Origin: Variovorax jilinensis
GTDB taxonomy: Bacteria; Pseudomonadota; Gammaproteobacteria; Burkholderiales; Burkholderiaceae_C
DNA length: 64,000 nucleotides
Assembly: GCF_030316885.1 (NCBI RefSeq)
Contig: NZ_JASZYQ010000003.1
Coordinates: 124,001-188,000 of the forward strand
Direction: 5' to 3'
Both the position numbers and the translations under genes were made by a program. This document shows, one piece after another, positions 50,895-61,561 of this stretch. The notes beneath the pieces were generated by a model that had not been told where the DNA came from, made no database searches, and saw only the letters and a program-made list of their open reading frames with translations. Positions within the stretch are counted from its first letter, which is position 1; each line of letters opens with the position of its first letter.

Positions 50895-53513
50895 CTACGA
50901 CGCCAGCGCCTCGAGCAGTTCGGTCTCGATCGCGAGCTGCGCGCGCTGGCCCTGCAGCTCGGGGCCGCTGATCAGGAAGGTGTCCTCGATGCGCTCGCCG
51001 AGCGTCGTGACCTTGGCCAGCTGCAGGTTGAGGTGATGGCGCGCCAGCACCCGCGCCACCGAATAGAGCAGCCCCGCGCGATCGCTGGCCGAGATGCTGA
51101 GCAGCCAGCGCTGCGCCTTCTCGTCGGGCAGCAGGCTGATGCGCGGCTTGATCGGGAAGCTGCGCACCCGGCGCGACACCCGGCCCTTGCTGGGCGGCGG
51201 CAGCGGCCCGGCTTCGCTCAGCGTCTTCGTGAGGCCGGCCTCGACCATGTTGATCAGGTCGCGGTAGTGCTCGGGCACGAAGGTGGTCACGACCTGGAAG
51301 GTGTCGAGCGCGAAGCCGTTGCTGGTGGTGTGGACCTTGGCATCCAGGATGCTGAACGACGACTGGTCGAAGTAGCCGCAGATGCGCACGAACAGGTCGG
51401 CCTGGTCGGGCGTGTAGACCACCACCTGCAGGCCTTCGCCCACCGGCGACAGCCGCGCCCGCACCAGCGGTGGCGCGCGCGGATCGAGCGGCACGCCGGC
51501 CGGCGGCACGTGGCGCGACAGCTGCTTGGCGTGCCAGGCGATCTCGGAGGCGTCGTGGCGCATGAAATAGCCCACGTCGAGCGTCTCCCACAGCGCCTTG
51601 TGGGCATTGGTGGGCTCCGCGTGCAGCGCCAGCTGGACCAGGGCCTCGCGCTTGCGGGCCTCGATCTCGGCGCCCGGGTCGGGCATGTGGCCGCCGAGCG
51701 CGCGCGACGCCGCGCGGTACAGATCCTCGAGCAGCTTGCCCTTCCAGGCGTTCCAGACCCGCGGAGAGGTGCCGCGGATGTCGGCGATGGTGAGCAGGTA
51801 GAGCGCCGTCAGGTAGCGTTCGCTGCCCACGCGCTGGGCGAAGGTGCCGATCACCTCGGGGTCGCTGAGGTCCTGCTTCTGCGCGACCTGGCTCATTACG
51901 AGGTGCTCGGCGACCAGGAACTCGATCAGCTTCGAATCCTCGCGGGCAATGCCGTGCTGGCGGCAGAAGCGCCGCACGTCGCGCGCGCCGAGCGTGGAAT
52001 GGTCGCCGCCGCGGCCCTTGGCGATGTCGTGGAAGAGCGCCGCCACGTAGAGGATCCAGGGCTTGTCCCAGCCGGCCGCGAGCTGCGAGCACAGTGGGTA
52101 CTCGTGCGCGTGCTCGGCGATGAAGAAGCGGCGCACGTTGCGCAGCACCATCAGGATGTGCTGGTCGACCGTGTAGACATGGAACAGGTCGTGCTGCATC
52201 TGGCCCACGATGCTGCGGAACACGCGCAGATAGCGCCCGAGCACCGAGGTCTGGTTCATCAGCCGCAGCGCGTGCGTGATGCCGCGCGGCTGCAGCAGCA
52301 TGCGCATGAAGGTCTCGTGATTGACCGGGTCGTTGCGGAACCTGCTGTCCATCACGTGGCGCGCGTTGTAGAGCGCGCGCAGCGTGCGCGCCGACAGGCC
52401 GTTGACGCCGATGGTCTTCTGGTAGAGCAGGAAGGTCTCGAGGATCGCGTGCGGGTTCTTCAGGTAGAGGTCGTCGCTCGCGACCTCGATCAGGCCGCCC
52501 TTCTCGAAGAAGCGCTCGTTGATCGGCGTCGCCTCGTCGGCCTGCGGCTGCAGCCGCTCGGCGATGTTGAGCAGCAGGATCTGGTTGAGCTGCGTGACCG
52601 CCTTGGCGGCCCAGTAGTAGCGCCGCATGAGCGCCTCGCTGGCCTTGCGCTGCGACTCGCCGACGTAGCCGAAGGTGGCGGCCACGGCGGTCTGCAGGTC
52701 GAACACCAGCCGGTCCTCGCGCCGATTGGCCGTGACGTGCAGGCGCGCGCGGATCAGGCTCAGCAGCGCCTCGTTGCGCTTGATCTGCTGGGCCTCGAAG
52801 GCGGTGGCGAGGCCGTTGCGGGCAAGGTCGTCCCAGCGGCTGCCGAAACCCGCGGCCTTGGTCATCCAGAGGATGGTCTGCAGGTCGCGCAGGCCGCCCG
52901 GCGATTCCTTGCAGTTGGGTTCGAGCGCGTAGGGCGTGTTGTCGAACTTCTGGTGGCGGTGCCGCATCTCCTGCGACTTGGCGGCAAAGAAGGCCTGCGG
53001 GTCGATCGCGGCGAAGAAGCTTTTGCGAAAGCCCGCGTAGAGCTTCTTGTCGCCGATCACCAGTCGCGATTCGAGCAGCGAGGTCTGGACCGTGACGTCC
53101 TTCGCGGCCTCGGCCAGGCATTCGTCCACCGTCCGCACGCTCGAGCCGATCTCGAGCCCGGCGTCCCAGCACTGGCCGATGAAGGCCTCGAGGCGGCCCG
53201 GCGCGATGCCGTCCGGATGCTCCTCGGGCAGCAGCAGCAGCACGTCGACGTCCGAGAACGGGAACAGCTCGCCGCGGCCGAAGCCGCCGACCGCCACCAG
53301 GGCGGCCGAACTGCCGAAGCCGGCGTCCTCCCAGAGTGCGGCGAGCGTCTCGTCGGCCAGCGCCGCCAGCTGGCGCAACACCGTATGGACGCTGCGCGTG
53401 GGCGCGCGCGCACTGCGCAGCTGGTCGAACAGGGCCAGCTTGTGCGTGCGGTAGGCGTCGCGCAACGAAGCGATGTCCACCTTGACCGCCTGGGGGCGCT
53501 CGCGCGGGCTCAA
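50895..53513 (-). CDS. glnD: PII uridylyltransferase / uridylyl-removing enzyme
   Basis: GlnD senses glutamine and uridylylates or de-uridylylates PII (GlnB/GlnK) to control nitrogen metabolism. The TTG at 53513 overlaps the map stop by 4 bases and gives 872 residues; a GTG at 53480 is possible. The nucleotidyltransferase motif GGFGRGELFPFSDVD is at 76-90. The HD domain has LFHDIAKGRGGDHS, and two ACT domains close the protein (VVVYTPDQADLFVRICGYF, then SISASDRAGLLYSVARVL). It is coupled to map, an order seen in many betaproteobacteria. Confidence 0.95.
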   Translation of the reverse strand: MSPRERPQAVKVDIASLRDAYRTHKLALFDQLRSARAPTRSVHTVLRQLAALADETLAALWEDAGFGSSAALVAVGGFGRGELFPFSDVDVLLLLPEEHPDGIAPGRLEAFIGQCWDAGLEIGSSVRTVDECLAEAAKDVTVQTSLLESRLVIGDKKLYAGFRKSFFAAIDPQAFFAAKSQEMRHRHQKFDNTPYALEPNCKESPGGLRDLQTILWMTKAAGFGSRWDDLARNGLATAFEAQQIKRNEALLSLIRARLHVTANRREDRLVFDLQTAVAATFGYVGESQRKASEALMRRYYWAAKAVTQLNQILLLNIAERLQPQADEATPINERFFEKGGLIEVASDDLYLKNPHAILETFLLYQKTIGVNGLSARTLRALYNARHVMDSRFRNDPVNHETFMRMLLQPRGITHALRLMNQTSVLGRYLRVFRSIVGQMQHDLFHVYTVDQHILMVLRNVRRFFIAEHAHEYPLCSQLAAGWDKPWILYVAALFHDIAKGRGGDHSTLGARDVRRFCRQHGIAREDSKLIEFLVAEHLVMSQVAQKQDLSDPEVIGTFAQRVGSERYLTALYLLTIADIRGTSPRVWNAWKGKLLEDLYRAASRALGGHMPDPGAEIEARKREALVQLALHAEPTNAHKALWETLDVGYFMRHDASEIAWHAKQLSRHVPPAGVPLDPRAPPLVRARLSPVGEGLQVVVYTPDQADLFVRICGYFDQSSFSILDAKVHTTSNGFALDTFQVVTTFVPEHYRDLINMVEAGLTKTLSEAGPLPPPSKGRVSRRVRSFPIKPRISLLPDEKAQRWLLSISASDRAGLLYSVARVLARHHLNLQLAKVTTLGERIEDTFLISGPELQGQRAQLAIETELLEALAS

Positions 53514-54334
53514 GCCGTGGCGCTGACGAAAGCGGGCGGCGGCGGGCTGCCGGCCGACAGCGTGAGGACCTCGTAGCCGGTCTCGGTCACCAGCACCGTG
53601 TGCTCCCATTGGGCCGACAGCGAGTGATCGCGCGTGACGATGGTCCAGCCGTCGTACTGGCCGCCCTTGGCGTCTTCCTTGATCTCCCGCTTGCCGGCGT
53701 TGATCATCGGCTCGATCGTGAAGGTCATGCCCGGCTTGAGCTCCTCGAGCGTGCCCGGGCGGCCGTAGTGCAGTACCTGGGGCTCTTCATGAAAGCCGCG
53801 GCCGATGCCGTGGCCGCAGAACTCGCGCACGACCGAGAAGCCGTTGCTCTCGGCGAAACGCTGGATCGCGAAGCCGATGTCGCCCAGGCGGGCGCCGGGC
53901 CGGACCTTGACGATGCCGTGCCACATGGCGTCGTAGGTGAAGCTGCACAGCCGCTTGGCCGCGATCGAGGCGTCGCCGATCACGAACATCCGGCTGGTGT
54001 CGCCGTGCCAGCCGTCCTTGATGACCGTGATGTCGCAGTTGACGATGTCACCCTTCTTGAGCGCCTTGTCGTTCGGGATGCCGTGGCACACCACGTGGTT
54101 GACCGAGGTGCAGATCGACTTCGGGTAGGGCGTGCTGCTGGCACCCATGTAGTTGAGTGGCGCGGGAATGGCGCCCTGGACCTGCGTGATGTAGTCGTGG
54201 GCCAGCTTGTCGATCTCGTTGGTCGTCTTGCCGGCGACCATGTGGGGGGTCAGGTAGTCCAGCACCTCGGAGGCCAGTCGGCATGCCACGCGCATGCCGG
54301 CCACGCCTTCGGCGTCTTTGTAGGTAATGCTCAT
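53510..54334 (-). CDS. map: Methionine aminopeptidase (type I)
   Basis: Map removes the initiator methionine. It is 274 residues. The metal ligands lie in NCDITVIKDGWHGDTSRMF (two Asp), FCGHGIGRGFHEEPQVLHYG (His), FTIEPMIN (Glu) and the late AQWEHTVLVTETG (Glu). Family length and start (MSITYKDAEGVAGMRVA) are normal. It is first gene of map-glnD and is divergent from purL across 82 bases. Confidence 0.96.
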   Translation of the reverse strand: MSITYKDAEGVAGMRVACRLASEVLDYLTPHMVAGKTTNEIDKLAHDYITQVQGAIPAPLNYMGASSTPYPKSICTSVNHVVCHGIPNDKALKKGDIVNCDITVIKDGWHGDTSRMFVIGDASIAAKRLCSFTYDAMWHGIVKVRPGARLGDIGFAIQRFAESNGFSVVREFCGHGIGRGFHEEPQVLHYGRPGTLEELKPGMTFTIEPMINAGKREIKEDAKGGQYDGWTIVTRDHSLSAQWEHTVLVTETGYEVLTLSAGSPPPPAFVSATA

Positions 54335-54416
54335 CGCCGGAATTATCCCATCGGAGGCCGTTAAAATTCAGGGTTAGCGCGGATGGCCCCAGTCAGCGGC
54401 CGCCGCCTCATTTCTC

Positions 54417-57400
54417 ATGAATTCCAACGCGGCCCCTGCGGCCGACCCGAACGTGACGCTGCCCGTGAATCCGCCTGCCACCCGTGCTGTTCCCGTCGCC
54501 CCCGTGGTGACCTACTTCGAGGGCGGCAGCGCACTCAGCGACTTCCGGGCCCGCCAGCTGCTGCCGCGGCTGCAGGCGATCGATCCGCGCATCGAGGGCC
54601 TGAGCGCCCGTTTCGTGCACCTGGTGGTGACCGAAGGGGCGCTCGACGGCAGCGCCCGCGAGCGTTTCGCGGCCTTGCTGAGCTACGGCGAGCCTTTCGA
54701 GGCGCCGGCCAAGGCCGGGCCGACCGTCATCGTCACGCCGCGCCTGGGCACCGTGTCGCCCTGGGCCTCCAAGGCCACCGACATCGCCCACAACTGCGGC
54801 CTGGCGCTGCGCCGGGTCGAGCGCGTCACCGAATACCACCTGGCGCTCAAGGCGCCGCTGCTCGACAAGGCCTTCGGCAAGGCTCCGGCGCTCGATGCCG
54901 GGCAGCTGCAGGCCGTGGCCGCGCTGCTGCACGACCGCATGACCGAATCGGTGCTGGCCGGGCTGGACCAGGCCGCCGGCCTGTTCGCCGAGCTGCCGCC
55001 GCAGCCCATGGCCCAGGTCGACGTGCTCGCGGGTGGGCGGGTGGCGCTGGTGGACGCCAACACGCGCTTCGGCCTGGCGCTGGCCGAGGACGAGATCGAC
55101 TACCTGGTCGAGGCCTTCACGCGCCTGGGCCGCAACCCGAGCGACGTCGAGCTGATGATGTTCGCGCAGGCCAACAGCGAGCACTGCCGCCACAAGATCT
55201 TCAACGCCGACTTCGTGATCGACGGCCGGGCCCAGCCGCAGAGCCTGTTCTCGATGATCCGCCACACCGAACGCCAGAGCCCGCAGCACACGGTCATCGC
55301 CTATGCCGACAACGCGTCGGTCATGGAGGGCTCGACCATCGAGCGCTTCGTGGCGGCCTCCGGATCGGGCAGCTACGCGAAGCAGGAAGCGCTGAGCCAC
55401 GTGCTCATGAAGGTCGAGACACACAACCATCCGACCGCCATCTCGCCGTTCCCCGGTGCCTCGACCGGCGCCGGCGGCGAGATCCGCGACGAAGGGGCCA
55501 CCGGCCGCGGCTCCAGGCCCAAGGCCGGCCTGACCGGATTTACGGTGTCGAAGCTCTGGCCGGCCGAAGGCAGCTACGGCAAGCCCGAGCACATCGCGAG
55601 CCCGCTGCAGATCATGACCGAGGGGCCGCTGGGCGGCGCCGCCTTCAACAACGAGTTCGGCCGACCCAACCTGCTGGGCTACTTTCGCGAGTACGAGCAG
55701 GCGATCCGGAGCGACGCCGGCATCGAGCAGCGCGGCTATCACAAGCCGATCATGATCGCGGGCGGCCTCGGCAGCATCGACGCCGGCCAGACGAAGAAGA
55801 TCCGCTTCCCGGCCGGCAGCCTGCTGATCCAGCTCGGTGGCCCCGGCATGCGCATCGGCATGGGCGGCAGCGCCGCCAGCTCGATGGCCACCGGCGCCAA
55901 CGCGGCCGAGCTCGACTTCGACTCGGTGCAGCGCGGCAACCCGGAGATCGAGCGCCGTGCCCAGGAGGTCATCAACCACTGCTGGCAGCAGGGCGAGGCC
56001 AATCCGATCCTCGCGATCCACGACGTCGGCGCGGGCGGGCTGAGCAATGCCTTCCCCGAGCTCACGAACGACGCCGGCCGCGGCGCCCGCTTCGACCTGC
56101 GCGCGGTGCCGCTCGAGGAATCGGGCATGGCGCCGAAGGAGATCTGGTGCAACGAGAGCCAGGAGCGCTACGTGCTCGCGATCGCGCCCGAATCGCTGCC
56201 GCAGTTCCGGGCCTTCTGCGAGCGCGAGCGCTGCCCGTTCGCGGTGGTCGGCGTTGCCACGGACGAGCGCCAGTTGCTCGTCGTCGACGAGGGTGCCGAG
56301 GCGCAGCCGGTCGACATGCCGATGGACGTGCTGCTCGGCAAGCCGCCCAAGATGCTGCGCGACGTCAGGACCGTGGCGCGCCGCTTCCAGCCGCTCGACC
56401 TCACGGGCGTCGCGCTGCAGCAGGCCGCGATCGACGTGCTGTCGCATCCCACCGTGGCTTCCAAGCGCTTCCTCGTGACGATCGGCGACCGCACGGTGGG
56501 CGGCCTGAGCCACCGCGACCAGATGGTCGGCCCGTGGCAGGTGCCGGTGGCCGATTGCGCCGTCACGCTGGCCGACTACAAGGGCTTCGCGGGCGAGGCC
56601 ATGAGCATGGGCGAGCGCACGCCGCTGGCCGCGCTCGACGCGCCGGCCTCGGGCCGCATGGCGGTCGGCGAAGCCATCACCAACCTGATCGCGGCACCGA
56701 TCGAGCTGTCGCGGGTCAAGCTGTCGGCCAACTGGATGGCGGCCTGCGGCGAGCCCGGCGAGGACGCGGCACTCTACGAGACGGTGAAGGCGGTGGGCCT
56801 CGAGCTCTGCCCGGCGCTCGGCATCTCGATTCCGGTCGGCAAGGATTCGCTGTCGATGCGCACGCAATGGCAGGACGGCGGCGAAGCGAAGAAGGTCAGC
56901 TCGCCCGTGAGCCTGATCGTGACCGCCTTCGCCACGCTCGCCGACGTGCGCGGCACGCTCACGCCGCAATTGGACGCCGACGAGCCCGACAGCACCCTGG
57001 TGCTGATCGACCTCGGCCGCGGCCGCCAGCGCATGGCCGGCAGCATCCTGGCCCAGACCCTGGGCCAGAGCGGCGACACGGTGCCCGATCTCGACGATCC
57101 GCAGGACCTCGTCAAGCTCGTGGCCGCGGTGAATGCGCTGCGCGCCGAAGGCAGGATCCTCGCGCTGCACGACCGCAGCGACGGTGGCCTGTTCGCCGCC
57201 GCCTGCGAGATGGCCTTTGCGGGCCACGTGGGCGTGGCGCTCAACGTCGACATCCTGGTCACCGAGGGCGACGGCATCAGCGACAGCCGCGCCGAATACG
57301 GCGACGCCAAGAACTGGGCCGGCCAGGTGAGCGCCCGACGCGAGGAGCTCACGCTCAAGGCGCTGTTCAACGAAGAGCTCGGCCTGCTGCTGCAAGTGCG

Positions 57401-58502
57401 CACCGCGGAGCGCAACGAGGTCATGCAGACCCTGCGCGCCCACGGCCTGAGCGCCTGCAGCCATTTCGTCGGCAAGACCCGGCCGCAGAGCTCGGCCATC
57501 GAGGCCGGCAAGGGCCGCGTCGAGGTCTGGCGCGACGCCAAGTCGGTGTTCGGCGCCGAGCTGGCCGACCTGCACCAGGTCTGGGATTCGGTCAGCTGGA
57601 AGATCTGCCGCGAGCGCGACAACCCCGACTGTGCCGACGCCGAGCATGCCGCGGCCGGCGACCGCGAGGACCCGGGCGCCCACGTTCTGCTCGCGCCCGG
57701 CGCGACCGATGACGTCGCCGCCCCATTCCTGAACCTGGCGCGGCCCCGGGTCGCGATCCTGCGCGAGCAGGGCGTCAACTCGCATGTCGAGATGGCCTAT
57801 GCCTTCACCGAGGCCGGCTTCGAGGCCTTCGACGTCCACATGACCGATCTGCAGACGGGCAGGGCGGACCTGGCCGACTTCAAGGGCATCGTCGCCTGCG
57901 GCGGCTTCAGCTACGGCGACACGCTGGGCGCTGGCATCGGCTGGGCCCGCAGCATCACCTTCAATCCGAGGCTGGCCGGACAGTTCGGCGACTTCTTCGG
58001 CCGCGCCGACACCTTCGGCCTGGGCGTCTGCAACGGCTGCCAGATGTTCGCTGAACTGGCCGACATCATCCCGGGAGCCGAGGCCTGGCCGCGCTTCACG
58101 ACCAACCTGAGCGAGCGCTTCGAGGCCCGGCTGTCGATGGTCGAGGTGCTCGATTCGCCGAGCCTGTTCTTCGCCGGCATGGCCGGCAGCCGGATGCCGA
58201 TCGCGGTCGCGCACGGCGAGGGCTATGCCAATTTCAAGCACCGCGGCGACCCGGCGCGCGCGATCGCCGCGATGCGCTTCGTCGACAACCACGGCGCCGC
58301 GACCGAGCGCTATCCGTTCAATCCCAACGGCAGCGCGGGTGGCCTGACCTCGGTGACCACCGCCGACGGCCGCTTCACGGCGCTGATGCCGCATCCCGAG
58401 CGGGTGTTCCGCAACATCCAGAAGAGCTGGACCTCGGGCGATGCGAGCGACACGAGCCCCTGGATGCGGATCTGGCGCAACGCGCGCAAGTGGGTCGGCT
58501 GA
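54417..58502 (+). CDS. purL: Phosphoribosylformylglycinamidine synthase (large, single-chain)
   Basis: PurL makes FGAM from FGAR, ATP and glutamine in purine synthesis. The 1361-residue length is that of the single-chain proteobacterial form. An N-terminal PurS-like domain is followed by two PurM-like halves ([42 protein letters not shown]) and a C-terminal class I glutamine amidotransferase with Cys1205 in GVCNGCQM and His/Glu in MPHPERVF. A Pro-rich extra stretch lies at the N-terminus. A TAAAAT -10-like hexamer is at 54362-54367. Confidence 0.96.
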   Translation: MNSNAAPAADPNVTLPVNPPATRAVPVAPVVTYFEGGSALSDFRARQLLPRLQAIDPRIEGLSARFVHLVVTEGALDGSARERFAALLSYGEPFEAPAKAGPTVIVTPRLGTVSPWASKATDIAHNCGLALRRVERVTEYHLALKAPLLDKAFGKAPALDAGQLQAVAALLHDRMTESVLAGLDQAAGLFAELPPQPMAQVDVLAGGRVALVDANTRFGLALAEDEIDYLVEAFTRLGRNPSDVELMMFAQANSEHCRHKIFNADFVIDGRAQPQSLFSMIRHTERQSPQHTVIAYADNASVMEGSTIERFVAASGSGSYAKQEALSHVLMKVETHNHPTAISPFPGASTGAGGEIRDEGATGRGSRPKAGLTGFTVSKLWPAEGSYGKPEHIASPLQIMTEGPLGGAAFNNEFGRPNLLGYFREYEQAIRSDAGIEQRGYHKPIMIAGGLGSIDAGQTKKIRFPAGSLLIQLGGPGMRIGMGGSAASSMATGANAAELDFDSVQRGNPEIERRAQEVINHCWQQGEANPILAIHDVGAGGLSNAFPELTNDAGRGARFDLRAVPLEESGMAPKEIWCNESQERYVLAIAPESLPQFRAFCERERCPFAVVGVATDERQLLVVDEGAEAQPVDMPMDVLLGKPPKMLRDVRTVARRFQPLDLTGVALQQAAIDVLSHPTVASKRFLVTIGDRTVGGLSHRDQMVGPWQVPVADCAVTLADYKGFAGEAMSMGERTPLAALDAPASGRMAVGEAITNLIAAPIELSRVKLSANWMAACGEPGEDAALYETVKAVGLELCPALGISIPVGKDSLSMRTQWQDGGEAKKVSSPVSLIVTAFATLADVRGTLTPQLDADEPDSTLVLIDLGRGRQRMAGSILAQTLGQSGDTVPDLDDPQDLVKLVAAVNALRAEGRILALHDRSDGGLFAAACEMAFAGHVGVALNVDILVTEGDGISDSRAEYGDAKNWAGQVSARREELTLKALFNEELGLLLQVRTAERNEVMQTLRAHGLSACSHFVGKTRPQSSAIEAGKGRVEVWRDAKSVFGAELADLHQVWDSVSWKICRERDNPDCADAEHAAAGDREDPGAHVLLAPGATDDVAAPFLNLARPRVAILREQGVNSHVEMAYAFTEAGFEAFDVHMTDLQTGRADLADFKGIVACGGFSYGDTLGAGIGWARSITFNPRLAGQFGDFFGRADTFGLGVCNGCQMFAELADIIPGAEAWPRFTTNLSERFEARLSMVEVLDSPSLFFAGMAGSRMPIAVAHGEGYANFKHRGDPARAIAAMRFVDNHGAATERYPFNPNGSAGGLTSVTTADGRFTALMPHPERVFRNIQKSWTSGDASDTSPWMRIWRNARKWVG

Positions 58503-58507
58503 TTCCG

Positions 58508-59419
58508 ATGCGCAGACGTTCCGTCGTCGGCGCCGGCTTCGTGGCCGGCGGCACGATGCTCGGCATCACGTCCTTGGCCGGCGCCGCCGAAGCCTTCGGC
58601 GCATTGAAGAAGTCGCCGCGCATGCCGGTGATCTTCGTCGGCCACGGCAGCCCGATGAACGCGATCGGCGACAACGCCTACCGGCGCAGCTGGCAGTCGC
58701 TGGGCGCGGAGTTCGGCACGCGCTATCCGAAGCCGCAGCTGATCCTGTGCGTGTCGGCGCACTGGCTGACGCGTGGCGGCTGGTACCTGACCGGCATGGC
58801 CCGGCCCAGGATGATCCACGACTTCGGCGGCTTCCCGCAGGCGCTGTTCGATCAGCAGTATCCGGCGCCGGGTGCGCCCGAGGCCGCCGCGCAGATCGCA
58901 CAGGCCGTGCGGCAGCCGCTCAGCGGCGCCCCGCTGAGCCTCGACACGTCCGAATGGGGCTTCGATCACGGCACGTGGTCGGTGCTCAAGCCGATGTTTC
59001 CGCGCGCCGACATCCCGGTGATCCAGCTCGGCATGGACTACGCCAGGCCGCCGGCCCAGCACTACCAGGTCGGCCAGCAGCTGCGCGCGCTGCGCGAGCG
59101 CGGCGTGCTGATCGTCGGCAGCGGCAACATCGTGCACAACCTGCGCGTCACGCGGCGCGACGCCGCGCCTGACCAGGCCTACGACTGGGCGATCGAGTTC
59201 GACCGCGTCGTCGCCGATCAACTGGCCAACGGACGCCTGAAGGAGCTTTCGGAGTTCAGGAACCTCGGGTCGATGGCGGCCCAGGCCCATCCGACGCACG
59301 ACCACTACCTGCCCCTTCTCCATGCCGCCGGCGCGGTCGACGCCAGGGAGAGCCCGCGCTTCTTCAATGCCGACTTCCAGTCGGCCTCGATATCGATGCG
59401 CTCGGTGGTCTGGGGCTGA
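58508..59419 (+). CDS. ygiD: 4,5-DOPA extradiol dioxygenase-family protein (YgiD)
   Basis: This 303-residue class III extradiol dioxygenase resembles YgiD, which opens DOPA to a betalamic-acid precursor. The metal site is visible in FVGHGSPMNAI and SAHWLT (two His), and further His in HDFGGFPQALF and HNLRV. Unlike E. coli YgiD it starts with MRRRSVVGAGFVAGGTM and a hydrophobic stretch to AGAAEA, a Tat-like signal, so it may be periplasmic. It begins 5 bases after the purL stop. The natural substrate is unknown. Confidence 0.85.
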   Translation: MRRRSVVGAGFVAGGTMLGITSLAGAAEAFGALKKSPRMPVIFVGHGSPMNAIGDNAYRRSWQSLGAEFGTRYPKPQLILCVSAHWLTRGGWYLTGMARPRMIHDFGGFPQALFDQQYPAPGAPEAAAQIAQAVRQPLSGAPLSLDTSEWGFDHGTWSVLKPMFPRADIPVIQLGMDYARPPAQHYQVGQQLRALRERGVLIVGSGNIVHNLRVTRRDAAPDQAYDWAIEFDRVVADQLANGRLKELSEFRNLGSMAAQAHPTHDHYLPLLHAAGAVDARESPRFFNADFQSASISMRSVVWG

Positions 59420-59442
59420 ACCGCGCCGGGCGCGCAGGCATG

Positions 59443-59467
59443 AAAAAAGCGGCCCGCAGGCCGCTCC
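59443..59467 (-). terminator. Rho-independent terminator of the isomerase operon
   Basis: On the minus strand, AGCGGCC-type arms (59448-59454 and 59459-59465) with a 4-base loop are followed by six T. It begins about 22 bases after the isomerase stop. Confidence 0.88.
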
Positions 59468-59488
59468 TTGCCAACAGGCCGCAAGGGC

Positions 59489-60274
59489 CTACTCGACCTT
59501 CGCCTTGGCGCGCAGGTCTTCCTGGTACTTCTGCAGCCGCTGCTGCTGCAGCTGCTGCGTGACCTGCGGCTTGACTTCCTCGAGCTTCGGCAGCTGGGCC
59601 TGGCGGATGTCGTCGACGCGGATGATGTGATAGCCGAACTGCGACTTCACGGGCACTGCGGTGGTCTCGCCCTTCTTGAGCTTGATCATGGCTTCCGAGA
59701 ACTCGGGCACGAAGCTCGCGGGCGCAGCCCAGTCGAGGTCGCCGCCGTTGGCGCCCGAACCCGGGTCCTTGCTCTGCTTCTTGGCGATGTCCTCGAACTT
59801 GGCGCCCTTCTTGAGGTCGGCCAGGATCTTGTTGGCCTGGTCCTCGGTCTCAACCAGGATGTGGCGAGCCTTGAATTCCTTGCCTGCGTTGGCTGCGACG
59901 AACTTGTCGTACTCGGCCTGCACGTCGGCGTCGGTCACCGGATTGGTCTTGCGGTAGTTGTCGAACAGCTGGCGGATCAGGATCGCCTGGCGAGCCAGTT
60001 CGAGCTGGTTCTTGTAGTCGTCGGTGGCGTCGAGGCCCTGCTTCTGCGCTTCCTGCATGAAGATCTCGCGCGCGATGATTTCCTCGCGCAGCTGACCCTG
60101 CATCTCGGGCGTGACCGGCCGGCCGGCGGCCGCCAGTTGCTGGGCCAGCACGTCCATGCGTGCCTTGGGCACGGCCTTGCCGTTGACGATGGCGGCGTTC
60201 TGCGCCATGGCGCCGAACGGAAGGGCGCCGACGATGGCCGCGAGCGCGACCGCCTGGAGGATGTTTTTCTTCAT
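59489..60274 (-). CDS. Parvulin-type peptidyl-prolyl isomerase (PpiC/SurA-like)
   Basis: This 261-residue exported protein has a signal peptide to about residue 24 (GAMAQ cleavage). A SurA-like N-terminal helical domain leads to the parvulin domain: FKARHILVETEDQANKIL, SKDPGSGANGGDLDW and FGYHIIRVDD. It probably folds outer-membrane proteins in the periplasm. The region before the ATG is a run of pyrimidines (CCACCCCTCCCCTCT) with no Shine-Dalgarno. It is last in the run selO-msrB-yciB-bolA-like, 52 bases after the bolA-like gene. Confidence 0.9.
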   Translation of the reverse strand: MKKNILQAVALAAIVGALPFGAMAQNAAIVNGKAVPKARMDVLAQQLAAAGRPVTPEMQGQLREEIIAREIFMQEAQKQGLDATDDYKNQLELARQAILIRQLFDNYRKTNPVTDADVQAEYDKFVAANAGKEFKARHILVETEDQANKILADLKKGAKFEDIAKKQSKDPGSGANGGDLDWAAPASFVPEFSEAMIKLKKGETTAVPVKSQFGYHIIRVDDIRQAQLPKLEEVKPQVTQQLQQQRLQKYQEDLRAKAKVE

Positions 60275-60326
60275 AGAGGGGAGGGGTGGTGTCGCCGCAC
60301 GACCGTGCGGGTGGTGAATCAACGCT

Positions 60327-60593
60327 TCAAAGCGTCTCGATGGCAAGCGCGTGAAGGCCCTGTGCGATGAAAACTTGCAGCGCATCATACACAAGCCGAT
60401 GGCGCGCCACGCGGGGCTTGCCGGCGAACAGGGGGGAAGCGATGCGGACCCGGAAATGGGTGCCGCGCCCCTCTGCATTGGCCCCCGCATGGCCCGCGTG
60501 GGCGGCGCTCTCGTCGATCACCTCGAGTTCGGTGGGCACGAGCGCCTCGCGCAGGCGCGCTTCGAGTTCGGCGGCGGTGGGCAAGCTGCTCAT
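60327..60593 (-). CDS. BolA-family protein
   Basis: This 88-residue protein has the BolA fold: a first helix ([27 protein letters not shown]), then [31 protein letters not shown] with the conserved His (HRLVYDAL) and a C-terminal HALAIETL. BolA proteins bind monothiol glutaredoxins and iron-sulfur clusters. The ATG at 60593 overlaps the yciB stop by 4 bases. BolA proper versus a paralogue (YrbA/IbaG) cannot be separated here. Confidence 0.9.
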   Translation of the reverse strand: MSSLPTAAELEARLREALVPTELEVIDESAAHAGHAGANAEGRGTHFRVRIASPLFAGKPRVARHRLVYDALQVFIAQGLHALAIETL

Positions 60594-61129
60594 GCTGCCG
60601 GCTTGTCCGACTTGAGATGCGGCGAGATGTACAGGCCCTGCGCCACCAGGAAGGCGATCGGGAACACGTAGCCCCAGAGCTTGAAATCGACCCAGGCCTC
60701 GGTCGTGAAATTGGCCGCGACGTAGCCGTTGAGCACCGCCATGAACAGGCAGTAGACGATCCAGGCCACGTTCAGATGGCCCCAGATGCGCGCCGGCAGG
60801 TCCAGTTGCGCGCCCAGCAGCATCTTGAGGAAGTTCTTCTTGAAGCCCCAGAGCGCCACCGCGAGCGCGATGGACATCGCGCCGTACAGCACGGTCGGCT
60901 TCCACTTGATGAAGCGGTCGTCGTGCAACAGCAGCGTGAGCGAGCCGAACAGCAGGATCAGTACCAGCGTGGCCTTCTGCATCGGCTGCAGGCGGCGCTC
61001 CATGAACCAGATGATCGCCATCTGCAGCACGGTGGCGGCCATGAGCACGCCGGTCGCCGTGTAGATGTCGTAGAGCTTGAAGGCGCCGAAGAACAGCAGG
61101 ATCGGGAAGAAGTCGATGACGAGTTTCAT
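60590..61129 (-). CDS. yciB: Inner-membrane septation protein YciB (septation protein A)
   Basis: This 179-residue membrane protein has about five helices. [28 protein letters not shown] is the family start, [16 protein letters not shown] and [20 protein letters not shown] are also typical. YciB is involved in cell-envelope and septum integrity. It lies 9 bases after msrB and overlaps the bolA-like gene by 4 bases. Confidence 0.94.
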   Translation of the reverse strand: MKLVIDFFPILLFFGAFKLYDIYTATGVLMAATVLQMAIIWFMERRLQPMQKATLVLILLFGSLTLLLHDDRFIKWKPTVLYGAMSIALAVALWGFKKNFLKMLLGAQLDLPARIWGHLNVAWIVYCLFMAVLNGYVAANFTTEAWVDFKLWGYVFPIAFLVAQGLYISPHLKSDKPAA

Positions 61130-61138
61130 GGCGGGGCG

Positions 61139-61561
61139 TCAGGCGCCGTCCTTCTTGTCGTGGAACTCCAGCGAGGCGGAGTTCATGCAGTAGCGCAGGC
61201 CGGTTTCGGTCGGACCGTCGGGAAACACGTGGCCCAGGTGGGCGCCGCAGTTCGCGCAGACATTCTCGGTGCGCACCATGCCGTGCGAGCGGTCGACGAT
61301 GTTGCGGATCGCGCCCGGCACCGCTTCCTGCGAGAAGCTGGGCCAGCCGCAGCCGGCGTCGAATTTCGTTCCCGAATCGAAGAGCTTGGCGCCGCAGCAG
61401 ATGCAGTGGTAGCTGCCGTCGGCCCAATGGGCTTCGTACTTGCCGGTGTAGGGGCGCTCGGTGGCGGCGTGCCGCGTGACCTCGAAGGCGCCGCGCTCGG
61501 CGCCTTTCTCGGCCAGCAGGGCCTTCCATTCGGCATCGGTCTTTTCAACGGGTGAAGTCAT
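61139..61561 (-). CDS. msrB: Peptide-methionine (R)-S-oxide reductase
   Basis: MsrB repairs methionine-R-sulfoxide. It is 140 residues. The zinc site has two CxxC pairs (CICCG and CANCG), and the catalytic Cys is in [11 protein letters not shown] near the C-terminus. [10 protein letters not shown] is also present. Its start overlaps the selO stop (ATGA), so the two are coupled; both families are connected to oxidative-stress responses. It has no signal peptide and is cytoplasmic. Confidence 0.96.
   Translation of the reverse strand: MTSPVEKTDAEWKALLAEKGAERGAFEVTRHAATERPYTGKYEAHWADGSYHCICCGAKLFDSGTKFDAGCGWPSFSQEAVPGAIRNIVDRSHGMVRTENVCANCGAHLGHVFPDGPTETGLRYCMNSASLEFHDKKDGA

Noticed and set aside
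54408..58394. 1328-codon open frame opposite purL
   Set aside because: No domain, no ribosome-binding site and biased composition; purL is certain on the other strand.
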